Positions 26,814 to 39,962 of a stretch of 64,000 nucleotides of DNA are shown here, piece after piece. Each line of letters opens with the position of its first letter. Position 1 is the first letter of the stretch. Source of the DNA: Catenulispora sp. EB89. Its GTDB lineage: Bacteria; Actinomycetota; Actinomycetes; Streptomycetales; Catenulisporaceae. A model generated the notes under the pieces. That model did not search any database. It saw only the letters and a list, made by a program, of their open reading frames with translations, and was not told where the DNA came from. The translations under genes were made by a program, and so were the position numbers. The stretch is from positions 372,001 to 436,000 of the forward strand of contig NZ_JBGCCU010000004.1 in NCBI RefSeq assembly GCF_041261445.1. The letters are read 5' to 3'.

Positions 26814-27953
26814 CTACTGGGCTTCGGGTCGGGCCTGGTGCGGAACTGCCGCAGGCCGTTCACACGTACTGCCGACGGTCACCGACTCCCCACTCTCCGC
26901 TGCGGCGAGCAACGATTCCATGACGTCCAGCACATGGAACGCCAGCGCGCCGTTCGCCCGGTGCGGCACGCCCTCGGCGAGCGCCCGCGCCAGGTCCGAG
27001 ACGCCGTAGCCGCGCGAGGCGTTCCGGTATCCGCCGAGCTCCGGCACCTTCTCCCACTCCCTGGCCTCGGCGCGGAAGATGCTCACCTCGCCGTCGAAGC
27101 CGTTGGGATCGGGCACCTCCAGCGAGCCCTGCGATCCGTACACCTCGATCCGGGGCAGCTGCCCGGCCCACACGTCGAAGCTCATCACCAGCGTCGACAG
27201 CGCGCCGTTCGCGTGCTCCAGCACGCCGGTGACGTGCGTCCGCACCTCCACCGCGAACTCGGTGCCGGCCCGCGGCCCGCTGCCGATGGTGCGTGTCGGC
27301 CGCGGAGTGGAGCTCATCCCCACCACGCGCTTCACCGGGCCGAGCAGCGTCACCAGGGCCGTGAGGTAGTACGGCCCCATGTCCAGCAGCGGACCGCCGC
27401 CGGGGCGGTAGTAGAACTCCGGGTCCGGATGCCAGCGCTCGTGGCCCGGCGTGACCATGAACGCGGTCGCGGCCACCGGGACGCCGATGTCCCCGGCGTC
27501 CAGCGCGGCGCGCGCCGTCTGGATCCCGGTGCCGAGCACGGTGTCCGGCGCGCAGCCGACGCGCACTCCGGCGCGTTCGGCCGCTTCCAGGACCGCGCGC
27601 GCCTCGGCGGTGGTGGCGGCGAGCGGCTTCTCGCCGTACACGTGCTTGCCGCCGGCGATCGCGGACTGCGCGACCTCGGCGTGGGCGGCGGGGATGGTGA
27701 GGTTCAGGACGAGGTCGACGTCCTCGGCCGCGTACAGCTCGGCCGGTTTGGTGGCGCGGGCGCCGGGGACGTCGGCCGCGACCTTGGCCGCGCGTTCCGC
27801 GTCCAGGTCGGCGATCGCGGTGATCCGCAGGTTCGGCAGCCGCGGTGCGGCCTGGAAGTACTGCCCGCTGATGTTGCCCACGCCGACGACGCCGATGCGC
27901 AGCACCGAACCGTGCTCGCCGGTCGCCGTCGTCCCGCTCACCGTGTCGCCCAT
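26814..27953 (-). CDS. Gfo/Idh/MocA family sugar dehydrogenase
   Basis: 379 aa from ATG 27953, preceded by AGGAGGGGAC. The N-terminal Rossmann motif is RIGVVGVGNISGQYFQA, followed by AIADLD. The family Lys is in GKHVYGEKPLA (EKP) and the C-terminal beta-sheet domain contains GGGPLLDMGPYYLTAL. The family oxidises or reduces sugars, inositols or pseudo-sugars with NAD(P). Its start overlaps the end of the ThuA gene by 16 bp, so translation is coupled. Together they fit 3-keto-sugar or related disaccharide chemistry, but the exact substrate is not readable. Confidence 0.93.
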   Translation of the reverse strand: MGDTVSGTTATGEHGSVLRIGVVGVGNISGQYFQAAPRLPNLRITAIADLDAERAAKVAADVPGARATKPAELYAAEDVDLVLNLTIPAAHAEVAQSAIAGGKHVYGEKPLAATTAEARAVLEAAERAGVRVGCAPDTVLGTGIQTARAALDAGDIGVPVAATAFMVTPGHERWHPDPEFYYRPGGGPLLDMGPYYLTALVTLLGPVKRVVGMSSTPRPTRTIGSGPRAGTEFAVEVRTHVTGVLEHANGALSTLVMSFDVWAGQLPRIEVYGSQGSLEVPDPNGFDGEVSIFRAEAREWEKVPELGGYRNASRGYGVSDLARALAEGVPHRANGALAFHVLDVMESLLAAAESGESVTVGSTCERPAAVPHQARPEAQ

Positions 27954-28621
27954 GCCAGTCCCCTCCTGATCATCTGGTCCACCTCGGGCACTTCCAGGTC
28001 GGACATCCGGTGTCCGACCGCGGTGACGAACACCCGGCCGGCCCCCCACTGCCGGGTCCACGTGACCGGCATGACGACGCCGGCCAGTTCCGGGGTGTCG
28101 GGGTCCTCGGCGTAGTCGGTGACCGCGATGGCCTCGACCGCCGGGTCCACGTGCAGGTAGTACTGCTCGGTGGTGACGGTGAACGGCCTGATCCCGGCCA
28201 TGATCGGGTGCTCGGCGTGTCCGGCCGTGGCGCGCACCGTGTAGGTGGTGAACTCGCGCGGGTGGTGCACGAACTGCCCGCCGGTCATCAGCTGGTAGCG
28301 GGTCTCGCTCCGGAAGGCGTCGATGATCCCGCCGTGCCAGCCGGCGAACCCGGTCCCGGCGCGCACCGCGCGGATCAGGCCGGTGGTCTGCTCGCCGGTG
28401 ATCTGGCCCATGGTCCAGCACTGCACGATCAGATCGGTGCCGGCGAGCAGGTCCTCGTCGAGGTAGCTGTCCAGGGTGTCGGAGATCGTGACGTCGTAGC
28501 CGTCGTCCTTGAGCCGCCGCGCGTACCGGTCGCTCGCGGGGACCGGGACGTGGCCGTCCCAGCCGCCGCGCACGACCAGCGCGCGCTTGGTCGTCGGACC
28601 CTGATGTGTCTGGTGCGTCAT
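27938..28621 (-). CDS. ThuA-like (trehalose utilisation) domain protein
   Basis: 227 aa; the ATG overlaps the stop of the permease gene by 4 bp (ATGA). The class I glutamine-amidotransferase-like fold is seen in RALVVRGGWDGHVPV, GTGFAGWHGGIIDAFR, HHPREFTTYTV and EQYYLHVDP. ThuA proteins accompany Gfo/Idh dehydrogenases in sugar loci, and ThuA/ThuB of Sinorhizobium act in disaccharide (trehalose, maltitol) catabolism through 3-keto sugars. Here it lies between an importer and a Gfo/Idh enzyme in the same order. The specific reaction is inferred, not shown. Confidence 0.88.
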   Translation of the reverse strand: MTHQTHQGPTTKRALVVRGGWDGHVPVPASDRYARRLKDDGYDVTISDTLDSYLDEDLLAGTDLIVQCWTMGQITGEQTTGLIRAVRAGTGFAGWHGGIIDAFRSETRYQLMTGGQFVHHPREFTTYTVRATAGHAEHPIMAGIRPFTVTTEQYYLHVDPAVEAIAVTDYAEDPDTPELAGVVMPVTWTRQWGAGRVFVTAVGHRMSDLEVPEVDQMIRRGLAWATR

Positions 28622-29511
28622 TCGTTGTTCTCCACAGGTTGTGCCACTGCCACTCCGCCGCTGCCGGCCGCCGCACCGCCGGCGACGCCCTCGACCAGGT
28701 TCCGCTGCAGGATCACGAAGACCACCAGGATCGGCAGCGCCACGATGATCGTCGCGGCCGCGACCAGCGGCCACTGCGAGGAATACTGGCCGAAGAACGA
28801 GAACAGGCCGCGGGTGACCGGCCACAGGCTCTGGTCGTTGAGCATGACCAGCGGCAGGATCAGGTTGTTCCAGCCCGCGACGAAGCCGAAGATGCCGAAG
28901 GTGGCCAGCGCCGGCTTCATCTGCGGGATGATCATGGTGAAGATGTAGCGGATGTACCCGCAGCCGTCCAGGGCCGCGGCCTCGTCCATCTCGCGCGGGA
29001 TGGTCTTGATGTAGCCGACGAAGAAGAAGAACCCGGCGCCGGTCAGCGAGGTCATGATGAGGTAGCCGATCCGGCTGTTGTACGTGCCGATCTTCTGCGC
29101 CTCGATGAACAGCGGGATCAGCCCGGCGGGCAGGAACCCGGAGAACACGAAGAACCCGTACAGCACATTGGAGTGCTTGAACCAGCCGCGGGAGATCGGG
29201 AAGGCGAGGAAGACCCCGAGAATCAGGGTGATGATGTCCGGGATGATCGCGTACAGCAGGCTGTTGACCATCTCGTTGGAGAAGTCGCCCTCGCTCCAGG
29301 CGTCGCTGAAGTTGGACGTGGTCCACGGGTGCGGCAGGCCGGTCGGGTTGTTCAGGAACTCGTTGTTGGTCTTGAACGCCTGCAATGCCAGGTAGATCAG
29401 CGGGAGTGCGAAGAAGCCCACTGAGATGACCAGGCAGGCCAGCTGCAGCCCGCCGGTGCGGACGGCACGCCGCGCGCGGCTGTCGGCGGCGTGGGTGTCG
29501 ATGACGCTCAC
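28618..29511 (-). CDS. Carbohydrate ABC transporter permease (MalG type)
   Basis: 297 aa. Six membrane helices and the EAA loop EMDEAAALDGCGYIRYIFTM, which couples to the ATPase. A long Gly/Ala-rich C-tail follows the last helix. Its 5' end overlaps the other permease gene by 4 bp, and its stop overlaps the ThuA start. No ATPase gene is present, so it probably uses a shared MsiK/UgpC-type ATPase, as is common in actinobacteria. Confidence 0.95.
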   Translation of the reverse strand: MSVIDTHAADSRARRAVRTGGLQLACLVISVGFFALPLIYLALQAFKTNNEFLNNPTGLPHPWTTSNFSDAWSEGDFSNEMVNSLLYAIIPDIITLILGVFLAFPISRGWFKHSNVLYGFFVFSGFLPAGLIPLFIEAQKIGTYNSRIGYLIMTSLTGAGFFFFVGYIKTIPREMDEAAALDGCGYIRYIFTMIIPQMKPALATFGIFGFVAGWNNLILPLVMLNDQSLWPVTRGLFSFFGQYSSQWPLVAAATIIVALPILVVFVILQRNLVEGVAGGAAAGSGGVAVAQPVENNE

Positions 29512-30407
29512 AGCGTCACCTCCCGGCGGCGCAGGAAGATCAGCAGCACACTGCCGATCACCAGCGTGATGACGAACTGCGCCACGGCCAGCATGGAGCC
29601 GTAGCCCAGCGACGGGTTCACCCCGAACGCCGTGTCGAACATGTACATGCCCAGCGTCTTGGTGCCGTAGTTGCCGTCCGTCAGCACCCTGATGAGGGCG
29701 TACTCGCCGACGCAGCCCATGGCGGTCAGGAACACGTTCACCGTGGTGGCGTTCGCCAGCAGCGGCCAGGTGATGTGCCGGAAGGTCCGGAACCGGCCGG
29801 CGCCGTCCAGCGAGGCGGCCTCGTACAGCTCCGGCGGGATCCGGCGCAGCGCCGCGATGTAGACCAGCATGGTGTAGCCGCTGAACATCCAGACGTTGAT
29901 CAGGACGACCAGCGACAGTGCCCAGTTCTTGTCGCCGAGGAACGCGGTGTTGATCCCGAACGCGCCGTGCAGGATCGGCTCGGCCGGCCCGTTCTGCGGG
30001 TCGAAGACCAGCGAGAACAGCACGCCGACGATGGTCACCGAGAAGATCTGCGGCATGAAGATCAGCGCGCGGTAGAGCCCGAACCCGCGCCGCCGGTGGC
30101 GCAGCAGCAGGGCCAGTCCGAGGCCGATCGCGATCTGCAGGACCGTGACCCCGGCGACGTATTTCAGCGTCACCGTCACGGAGGCGGAGAAGTCACTCCA
30201 GGAGCTGTTGAACGCGTTGCTGTAGTTGCACAGCCCGCAGAAGTGCAGGGGGGTGCCCGGGAAGCCGGAGTACTCGGTGAAGGAGAAGAACACGGTCGAC
30301 ACCGACGGGAACAACCCGAAGACCAGCCAGCCGATCGTGGGCACGGCGATGGAGGCCCAGGGCAGCCACCGCCGTGTCCGCTTCGTACCGAAGGGGATGG
30401 TGCTCAC
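29508..30407 (-). CDS. Carbohydrate ABC transporter permease (MalF type)
   Basis: 299 aa. Six predicted helices, a large external loop after the first helix with two Cys (LHFCGLCNYSNAF), and the EAA loop ELYEAASLDGAGRFRTF. It is the partner of the downstream MalG-type permease; the genes overlap by 4 bp. It starts 3 bp after the solute-binding protein gene, which fits one operon in the order SBP-permease-permease. Confidence 0.95.
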   Translation of the reverse strand: MSTIPFGTKRTRRWLPWASIAVPTIGWLVFGLFPSVSTVFFSFTEYSGFPGTPLHFCGLCNYSNAFNSSWSDFSASVTVTLKYVAGVTVLQIAIGLGLALLLRHRRRGFGLYRALIFMPQIFSVTIVGVLFSLVFDPQNGPAEPILHGAFGINTAFLGDKNWALSLVVLINVWMFSGYTMLVYIAALRRIPPELYEAASLDGAGRFRTFRHITWPLLANATTVNVFLTAMGCVGEYALIRVLTDGNYGTKTLGMYMFDTAFGVNPSLGYGSMLAVAQFVITLVIGSVLLIFLRRREVTL

Positions 30408-30410
30408 AGG

Positions 30411-31784
30411 TCAGTGCCCCGCTGCCGACTTGTACGCGTCAGCGGCCTGCTTGAGCGCGTCCGCCGGGGTCTGCGACCCGAACGGCTGCATCTTGGTCCG
30501 GTCGATGTCGCCGGCCACCTTCGGGAACTTGGTGGAGGTCCAGGGCGGCTGGACGTTCGGGTAGCCCTCCGAGGCGTGCGCGGCCAGCCAGTCGGTCCAG
30601 GGCAGCGCGGGCGTCGGCACCGACGGCTCGGTGGAGATGGATCCGGTGGCCTTCAGCCAGGCCGCGTAGTTGTCCGGCTGGGTGAACAGATCGAGCCACT
30701 GCATCGCCAGCGTCTGGTGCTTGGACCAGGTCGGAACGACCCAGGACAGGTCCGGCGCCAGGGCGGCGCGGTTCCAGCTCGCGGTGTCGGCGCCCGGCAT
30801 CGCCATGAAGCCGAAGTTCAGGCTCGGGTTGCCCTGGGCGATGGTGTTGCCGTCGTAGGAGCCGTCGAAGAAGAACGGGAAGTCGTTGGCCTTGGCGGCC
30901 CAGACCCCCGGCGCCGACTGCGCGGGCACACCCGCGGCGTTGGGCTCCATGTAGGACAGGATCTTCTCGTAGCGCTGGGCGGCGTCCGCGTAGACCGGGT
31001 CGGTCCAGCTCTGGGCGCCGCTCCAGAAGTCCTGCGCGCGCTTGTTCCACAACGCCGGGGCGTCGGTGCTCGGCTTGTCCTGCATCAGCAGCTGGTTGAT
31101 GATGCCGAACCACGGAATGCTCTGGTAGCCGTCCTTTCCGGCCACGTACAGCGGCGTGATCCCCTTCGACTTGAGGGTGTCCAGGTCGCTGATGAACTCG
31201 CCGTAGGTCGTCGGAACCGACAGGCCGTACTTGGCCAGCAGGTCCTTCTTGTAGAACATGCCCGAGTTGTTGACGTACTCGGCCGTCATCACGCCGTAGA
31301 CCCCGTTGTTGTAGCCCATGGCGTACTTCTGCGTGGCCGGGTCGAAGCGCTTCATGAACGGCTGGTTCGACAGGTCGACGAACTGCCCGGACTGGATCAG
31401 CGCGGGAGTGCCCTGCGGGATGATGCCGGTCGCGGCCGGCGGATACGAGGCCGGAGTCGGCGGGAACTGGGCCAGCACGTCCACGCTCTTGGCGGAGACC
31501 AGGCTCTGCCACAGCGTCGGCCACGCGTTCGCGGCGGTCGGCGCGGTCTGAAGCTTGATCTTGACGCCGGGGTGCTGCTGCTCGAACTGGGCGTCCACTT
31601 TCTGGGTCTGGGCGACGGCGGCCGGGTTCGTCCACATCGCGATGGTGAGCGTCTGCGACCCACCGGAACCGCTACTGCCGCTACTGCTGCCACAGGCGGC
31701 CAGGCCCGCGGCCAACGGCACGACGGCGACCGCCGCGAGGGCGCGGCGACGCCGGGTCGAAAACAAAGATGTTGATCTGGCCAT
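30411..31784 (-). CDS. Extracellular solute-binding lipoprotein of a sugar ABC importer
   Basis: 457 aa from ATG 31784, with GAGGAG upstream. Twin-Arg-like start (STRRRRALAAVAVV) and lipobox LAAC (Cys near 32), then a Ser/Gly tether. The mature part is a family 1 (MalE/UgpB-like) binding protein: TLTIAMWTNP, FEQQHPGVKIKLQ, and aromatic residues suited to sugar stacking in the C-lobe. It delivers an oligosaccharide to the two permeases. The neighbouring GH38 mannosidase suggests a mannose-containing ligand, by context only. Confidence 0.93.
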   Translation of the reverse strand: MARSTSLFSTRRRRALAAVAVVPLAAGLAACGSSSGSSGSGGSQTLTIAMWTNPAAVAQTQKVDAQFEQQHPGVKIKLQTAPTAANAWPTLWQSLVSAKSVDVLAQFPPTPASYPPAATGIIPQGTPALIQSGQFVDLSNQPFMKRFDPATQKYAMGYNNGVYGVMTAEYVNNSGMFYKKDLLAKYGLSVPTTYGEFISDLDTLKSKGITPLYVAGKDGYQSIPWFGIINQLLMQDKPSTDAPALWNKRAQDFWSGAQSWTDPVYADAAQRYEKILSYMEPNAAGVPAQSAPGVWAAKANDFPFFFDGSYDGNTIAQGNPSLNFGFMAMPGADTASWNRAALAPDLSWVVPTWSKHQTLAMQWLDLFTQPDNYAAWLKATGSISTEPSVPTPALPWTDWLAAHASEGYPNVQPPWTSTKFPKVAGDIDRTKMQPFGSQTPADALKQAADAYKSAAGH

Positions 31785-31874
31785 GACGGCTCCTCGAAGA
31801 AGAGTTGGGAGGTCACGGCCGACGGCAGGACACCGCTTTTCACAGCGGTGTCCGAAGTCCTGGAGGTGCCACGA

Positions 31875-31904
31875 AGTATCAGTTCGCAGCGGCGGCGGGG
31901 TCAA
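31875..31904 (-). promoter_or_regulatory. Promoter of the sugar-import operon
   Basis: On the minus strand TTGACC (31899-31904) and GATACT (31875-31880) are 18 bp apart. Transcription would begin about 85 nt before the solute-binding protein start. Confidence 0.65.
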
Positions 31905-32016
31905 GGCTTGGCGGGGTGAAAAGACTTCTCTGACACCAAAAAGCGTAAAAGCGATGATCTTCAAGTGGCATAGACGCAGATCAGAGCGCTTCAGTACGGC
32001 CCGTCGATGAGAAGCC

Positions 32017-32050
32017 TTGTCGCACTAACACTCTTGGAGTTACATACTCC
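32017..32050 (+). promoter_or_regulatory. Promoter/operator candidate for the glycosidase operon
   Basis: ttgtcg (32017-32022), then 18 bp, then tacata (32041-32046). The 15-bp inverted repeat ggagt-tacat-actcc (32036-32050) covers the -10 exactly, where a repressor would block the promoter. The remaining part of 31785-32123 is A/T-richer than average, with no ORF of its own. Confidence 0.5.
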
Positions 32051-32123
32051 TCACGTCGCCGACGGTGTACGTCCTGGAGGAAACAAACCACCCGCCATCT
32101 GCCCACCCCTGAAGGGGGAACTG

Positions 32124-34412
32124 ATGCTGCGCTCGGTTCGACGTGGAGTGATTCCACTGATTTGCGGCCTCGCCGCCAGCGTGTTCGTCGCCCAGTACGC
32201 GACGGCCGACCCCGCCCCCGCAACGAAAGCGCACGCCGGTCCCGTCTCCGATTACTGGGCCTCGCAGTTCCAGTTCGACAACAACGGCACGCCCTGGTCG
32301 ACGGCGGACTTCGCGGCCGTCAAGGCCAAGGGGATCGACCGCGCCGAGCTCAACATGCCGTGGTCGCAGCTGGAACCGTCGCGCGGCACCTTCGACTTCT
32401 CCGAACTGGACACCGAGCTGGCCAACGCCAAGGCGGCCGGGGTGAAGCTGGTGCCGATCTTCTGGCAGTCCGGCTGGCGCGGCAGCCCCGCGACCTTCGA
32501 GACCGACCACGAGGTGACCAGCACCGGCGCCACCGGCGTGGCGCTGGCCTGGTGGGACCGGACGGAACAGGACGACTACTTCGCCTACGTCACCGCCACC
32601 GTCGCGCACATCACGCACAACCCGGCGTACGGCGGCTCGTTCATGGACTACGGCCACCTCGACGCGCAGTGGCTGGACAGCCCCGGCGAAGGCGGCTGGG
32701 CCCCGGCCGACATCGCGTACTTCCACAGCAGCTGGCTGCCGGCCACCTACCAGACCGTCGCCGCCTTCAACGCGAAGTACAACACCACGTACACCTCGTT
32801 CGACCAGGTGCCGGCCGCACTACCGGGCGCCGCGCTGGACGGCGTCTACCAAGCCTTCCGCCAGTGGAGCGTGCAGGACACGTACGACCGGCTCACCGCC
32901 GCGGTCCGCAGGGTCAGCAACGGTCCGCTGTTCTACTACTTCGGCGGGCACATATCCAACGCCCCGCAGCTCGGCAACCTGCCGGACATCTTCTTCAACC
33001 TGGCGCGGAAGTACCACGCCACGGTCGTCGAGGACGCTGCCAACTCCGCCGGCCTGAGTCTGCTCTTCGGCAGCCTGGGCCGCGCCTACCACGTGCCCGT
33101 CGCGCAGGAGTGGACCGTGTTCGGCACCGACGACCAGATCCCGGCCGAGGCCGTGAACTGGCTGTCCATGTACCCCATGACGCTGCCGACCGGCGGCGGC
33201 GAGGACTTCTTCATCCACGACGGCACCGACAAGGACGTCATCGGATACCCGATCTACACCTCCTGGCTGCCGGTCCTCCAGAAGATCTCCGGCTCGTACC
33301 CGACCCAGCCGGTCGCGGTCTACATCGACTACTCGACGGCGCGCGGCAACGACAGCGGCGGCAGCCTGAACAACGTCGAGAACAGCATCGGCGCGCTGTG
33401 GGCCGGCTACCAGGCCGGGTTCTCCGTGGTCACCAGCGAGGAGATCGCGAACCACGCCGACAGCCTGTCGCACTACCGCGCGGTGCTGCCGATGAACGGC
33501 TCCGACGCCAACATCGCCGCCTACCAGCAGGCCGGCGGAACGGTGCTGAGCAACGGATCCCAGCTCGCCTCCTACGCCCCGGCCTACGCCGACCTGACCA
33601 GCCAGCACGCGCTCCAGGTCGTGCCCGCCACCGCGGCGAACCACCGCAGCTCCATGGTCACGCTCGGCGAGGTGAACTCGAACTACGGCTACACCGGTTC
33701 GGTCACGCTGCATCCCGACGGCCTGAACCTGGTCCGCGGCACCTACCACGTGGTGGACGCGCTGACCGGCCAGGCACCGGCGCAGAAGCTGCTCGCGGAC
33801 GGCAGCGTCTGCGTGCCGGTCACGATGAAGTCGGCGCAGCTCGACCAGTGGTCGGTGCTGCCGGGCGCGGCTCCGGCCGGCACCCCGGTCCCGGCCTCGT
33901 GTCCCGGGAACAGCAGCGGCGCGACGTCCGTCACCGGCACCGCCGGACAGAGCGGCGGGGGCCTGATCTACATGTCCGTCGGCGCGACCGGCCAGGGTGC
34001 CGACGGCAACCTCATCCAGGTGACGCAGGGCGGCCAGACCGCTTATGAGACCTGGACTTCCGCGCAGAGCGGCGTCACGCCGGCCAACGTGTACCTCCAG
34101 CTGGACCCGTCCAGCCAGGTCGCCAAGGCCTCCACGGTGACCGCGAACGTCACCTACTGGTCGGTCGCCGGCCAGGGCTTCCAGGTGCAGTACGACTCGA
34201 CCACGGCCCCGTACTTCGGCGGGCCGACCGTGGCCGGAAGCGGCACCGGCAGCTGGCAGACCGCGACCGTGACGCTCACCGATGTGCAGTTCAACGAACT
34301 GCAGAACCTCTCCGCCGACCTCCGCCTGGCGGTCACGGACCCGACCAAGCCGCTGTATGTCAGCAGCGTGACGCTGAGTACCAGCAACGCAGCCCTGTCC
34401 ACCGCCGGCTGA
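32124..34412 (+). CDS. Secreted GH42-like (clan GH-A) glycoside hydrolase
   Basis: 762 aa from ATG 32124, preceded by GAAGGGGGAA. The signal peptide ends near residue 29 (ATADPAPA). The catalytic part opens like GH42/GH-A barrels: DFAAVKAKGIDRAELNMPWSQLEP, FDFSELDTELANAKAAGVKLVPIFW. A class-I-amidotransferase-like middle domain follows, as in GH42, then a beta-sandwich (about 625-760). The usual Asn-Glu acid/base of GH42 is not evident (MDYGHLDAQW instead); Glu in PVAQEWT could be the nucleophile. It probably trims a glycan outside the cell. It is the first gene of the plus-strand operon. Confidence 0.75.
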   Translation: MLRSVRRGVIPLICGLAASVFVAQYATADPAPATKAHAGPVSDYWASQFQFDNNGTPWSTADFAAVKAKGIDRAELNMPWSQLEPSRGTFDFSELDTELANAKAAGVKLVPIFWQSGWRGSPATFETDHEVTSTGATGVALAWWDRTEQDDYFAYVTATVAHITHNPAYGGSFMDYGHLDAQWLDSPGEGGWAPADIAYFHSSWLPATYQTVAAFNAKYNTTYTSFDQVPAALPGAALDGVYQAFRQWSVQDTYDRLTAAVRRVSNGPLFYYFGGHISNAPQLGNLPDIFFNLARKYHATVVEDAANSAGLSLLFGSLGRAYHVPVAQEWTVFGTDDQIPAEAVNWLSMYPMTLPTGGGEDFFIHDGTDKDVIGYPIYTSWLPVLQKISGSYPTQPVAVYIDYSTARGNDSGGSLNNVENSIGALWAGYQAGFSVVTSEEIANHADSLSHYRAVLPMNGSDANIAAYQQAGGTVLSNGSQLASYAPAYADLTSQHALQVVPATAANHRSSMVTLGEVNSNYGYTGSVTLHPDGLNLVRGTYHVVDALTGQAPAQKLLADGSVCVPVTMKSAQLDQWSVLPGAAPAGTPVPASCPGNSSGATSVTGTAGQSGGGLIYMSVGATGQGADGNLIQVTQGGQTAYETWTSAQSGVTPANVYLQLDPSSQVAKASTVTANVTYWSVAGQGFQVQYDSTTAPYFGGPTVAGSGTGSWQTATVTLTDVQFNELQNLSADLRLAVTDPTKPLYVSSVTLSTSNAALSTAG

Positions 34413-34466
34413 CGCCGGCGCAGCTGACGCACTTCCGCACCACCGTTTCGAAGGGACCGCCCCACC

Positions 34467-37683
<3,217 letters not shown>

Positions 37684-37691
<8 letters not shown>

Positions 37692-39948
37692 GGAGCCCTC
37701 TGCCGGCGCGGCGCCGGGTGCCGACGGGCACTCGGTGCTGCGCCGGTGGGCCGACGGCGACGGCCAGCAGGCGTTGCGCGCTTCGATCGTGCTGCTGGCG
37801 GCCGAGGGGCTGCGCAACGCCGACATCGCCCGGCGGCTCGGCGTCTCCCGGCAGACGGTGAGCACCTGGCGCAAGCGGTACGCCGTCGAGGGCATCGAGG
37901 GCCTGGTGGACCGGGCCCGCACCGGCCGCCCCTCGGCGGTCGACGAGGGCGAGATCGTGGCCAGCATCCTCACCTCCACCCCGGACGCCCGCACCTCGCG
38001 GATGGTGGCCCGGCGCCTGGGCTGCTCGCACACCGTGGTCGCCGAGACCCGGCACCGCTGGAACCTGAGCGGCAGCCGGCTCACCGTCCCGCAGATCCCG
38101 GTGACGCCGGCGCTGGAACCGAGCGACCTGTGGCCGGTCGGCCTGCACCTCGACGCCGGATGCACGGTGCTGGTGCTGGCCGGCCGCTCGGTCGCCTCGG
38201 TGCCGCCGGCTTCGTCCGAACCGGCCGTCGATCCCTACGCGTTGGCGGCGGTCGGGAACGCGCTGGCCGAGGCGACGGCCGCCGCCGAGGCCGAAGCGGC
38301 GCGGGCCGGCGCAGGCGGGCCAAGCGGTCCAAGCGGACCTGGCGGACCTGGCGGACCAACGGGACCAGGGTTACCAGGAGGGTCCGGAGGTCCAGCAGGA
38401 TCGGCTCCGGACGCCGACCGCGTCGGCACCTTCCTGGACGCGGTGCGCCGCACGCATCCGCTGCCGGAACTGCACGCGGTCGTCCTGCGCGCCGTACCGA
38501 ACACCGTGCGGCCGTTACAGACCCAGATCGCCGAGCGCTGCTCCCATCTGGGCATCACCGTCCACCAGCCGCCGGAGCGCACCACCGGGCTCTCCTTCAC
38601 CCGGGCCGTGCTGGCCCTGGACGCGGCCCGGCACCCGGAGTCCTCCACACGCGTGCTGCTCGACGTGGCCTCGGTCCTGTCGCGCTACGTCGACAGCGCC
38701 GAGCCGGCCCGGGTCCGCTGGATCCGCGAACCGCTCCCGGCACCGTCGGCCGCGCCGCCGACGCTCCCCCTGTCCGCGTCGGGCCATTCCGGCCCGGCGA
38801 CCGGCGGCGGGGCCAACCAGATCGACCTCGGCTCGTTCAACGAATGCGTGGTGATCGAGACGGTGCGGCTGGCCGGCCGGATCACCCGCGGCGAGATCGC
38901 CGACCGGACCCGGCTCACCCAGCAGTCCGTGTCGCGCATCGCGCGCTCGCTGATCCAGCGCGGCCTGCTCGTCGAGGAACGGCAGCGCCACTCCGCCGTC
39001 GGCAAGCCGAGCAGCCCGGTCCGCCTGCGCGACGGCGCCGCGCACGCGCTCGGCATCCACATCGACCCGCACGTGCTGACCGCCGTGCTGGTCGACCTCT
39101 CGGGCCGGGTCGTGGCCCGGCGCGCCGAGCCGATCACCTCCGACCCGCGCCCCGGCGCGGTCGTGAACCAGATCGCCGATCTCGGCGAGACCGTGCTCGA
39201 CCAGGCCGGGCACGGCCGCTGGGAGGAGGGCTTCCTCGGCATCGGGGTGGCCACCCCGGGCCCGGTGGACACCGTCTCCGGCACGGTGCTCGACCCGCCG
39301 CTGATGTCGGTGCTGCGCGACGTGCCGCTGCGCACCTTGCTGGAGCGCCGCTTCTCCTGCCGGATCGTCATCGAGAAGGACTGCTCGGCGGCGGCCGTCG
39401 GCGAACGCTGGATCGGCCGCGACAGCCGCGCCTGCGACTTCGTCTACCTGTACCTGGGGACCGGCGTCGGCACCGGGCTGTTCCTCAACGGCGACCTCTA
39501 CCGCGGCCTGACCGCGAACGCCGGCGAGTTCGGCCAGCTGTGCGCGGTCACGCTCGGCCGGTTCGACGAGTCCGGACGGCCGGAGATCCTGCCCGAGTGC
39601 AACCCGGGCAGCTACGCCCCGGCGGACCAGGCCTCGCGCCAGATCGGCCGGCAGCGCGCGAAGCTGACCGTGCAGGAGGCGGCGAAGGCCGTCAGCCGCG
39701 GCGTGCTGTCCGTGATCGACCTGCTGGACGTCGGCCTCGTGGTGGTCGGCGGCCCGTTCTTCACCGGCGAGGTGGCCGACGTCTGGCTCACCGAGATCGA
39801 GCACGCGGTGAACGCCTACCCCACCGCCCGGCGGCTGCGCCGGATCCGGGTCGAGCGCTCGGTGAACAGCAGCGAGGCGGTCGCGGTCGGCGCCGCGTCG
39901 ACGATCTTCCACTCCACCTTCACGCCGCGGCTGCGCCGCACGCCCTGA
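37684..39948 (+). CDS. IS630-transposase-like / ROK fusion transcriptional regulator
   Basis: 754 aa; the ATG overlaps the GH38 stop. Residues about 28-130 match the paired helix-turn-helix of IS630 transposases (NADIARRLGVSRQTVSTWRKRY, then TSRMVARRLGCSHTVVAETRHRWNL). Residues 148-175 (VGLHLDAGCTVLVLAGRSVAS) and 245-300 align by eye with the IS630 DDE core, but the catalytic aspartates of VDEKSQ and VDNYATHK are replaced (LAGRSV, LRAVPN). A collagen-like Gly/Pro linker interrupts this part. Residues 383-450 are a MarR-like winged helix (GEIADRTRLTQQSVSRIARSL), and 455-745 a ROK domain with GIGVATPGPVD and LGTGVGTGLF. The ROK zinc motif (CxCGxxGCxE) is absent. It probably represses this locus in response to a sugar, with a domesticated transposase adding DNA contacts. 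Confidence 0.85.
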
Positions 39949-39962
39949 GGACCACCGCACTC

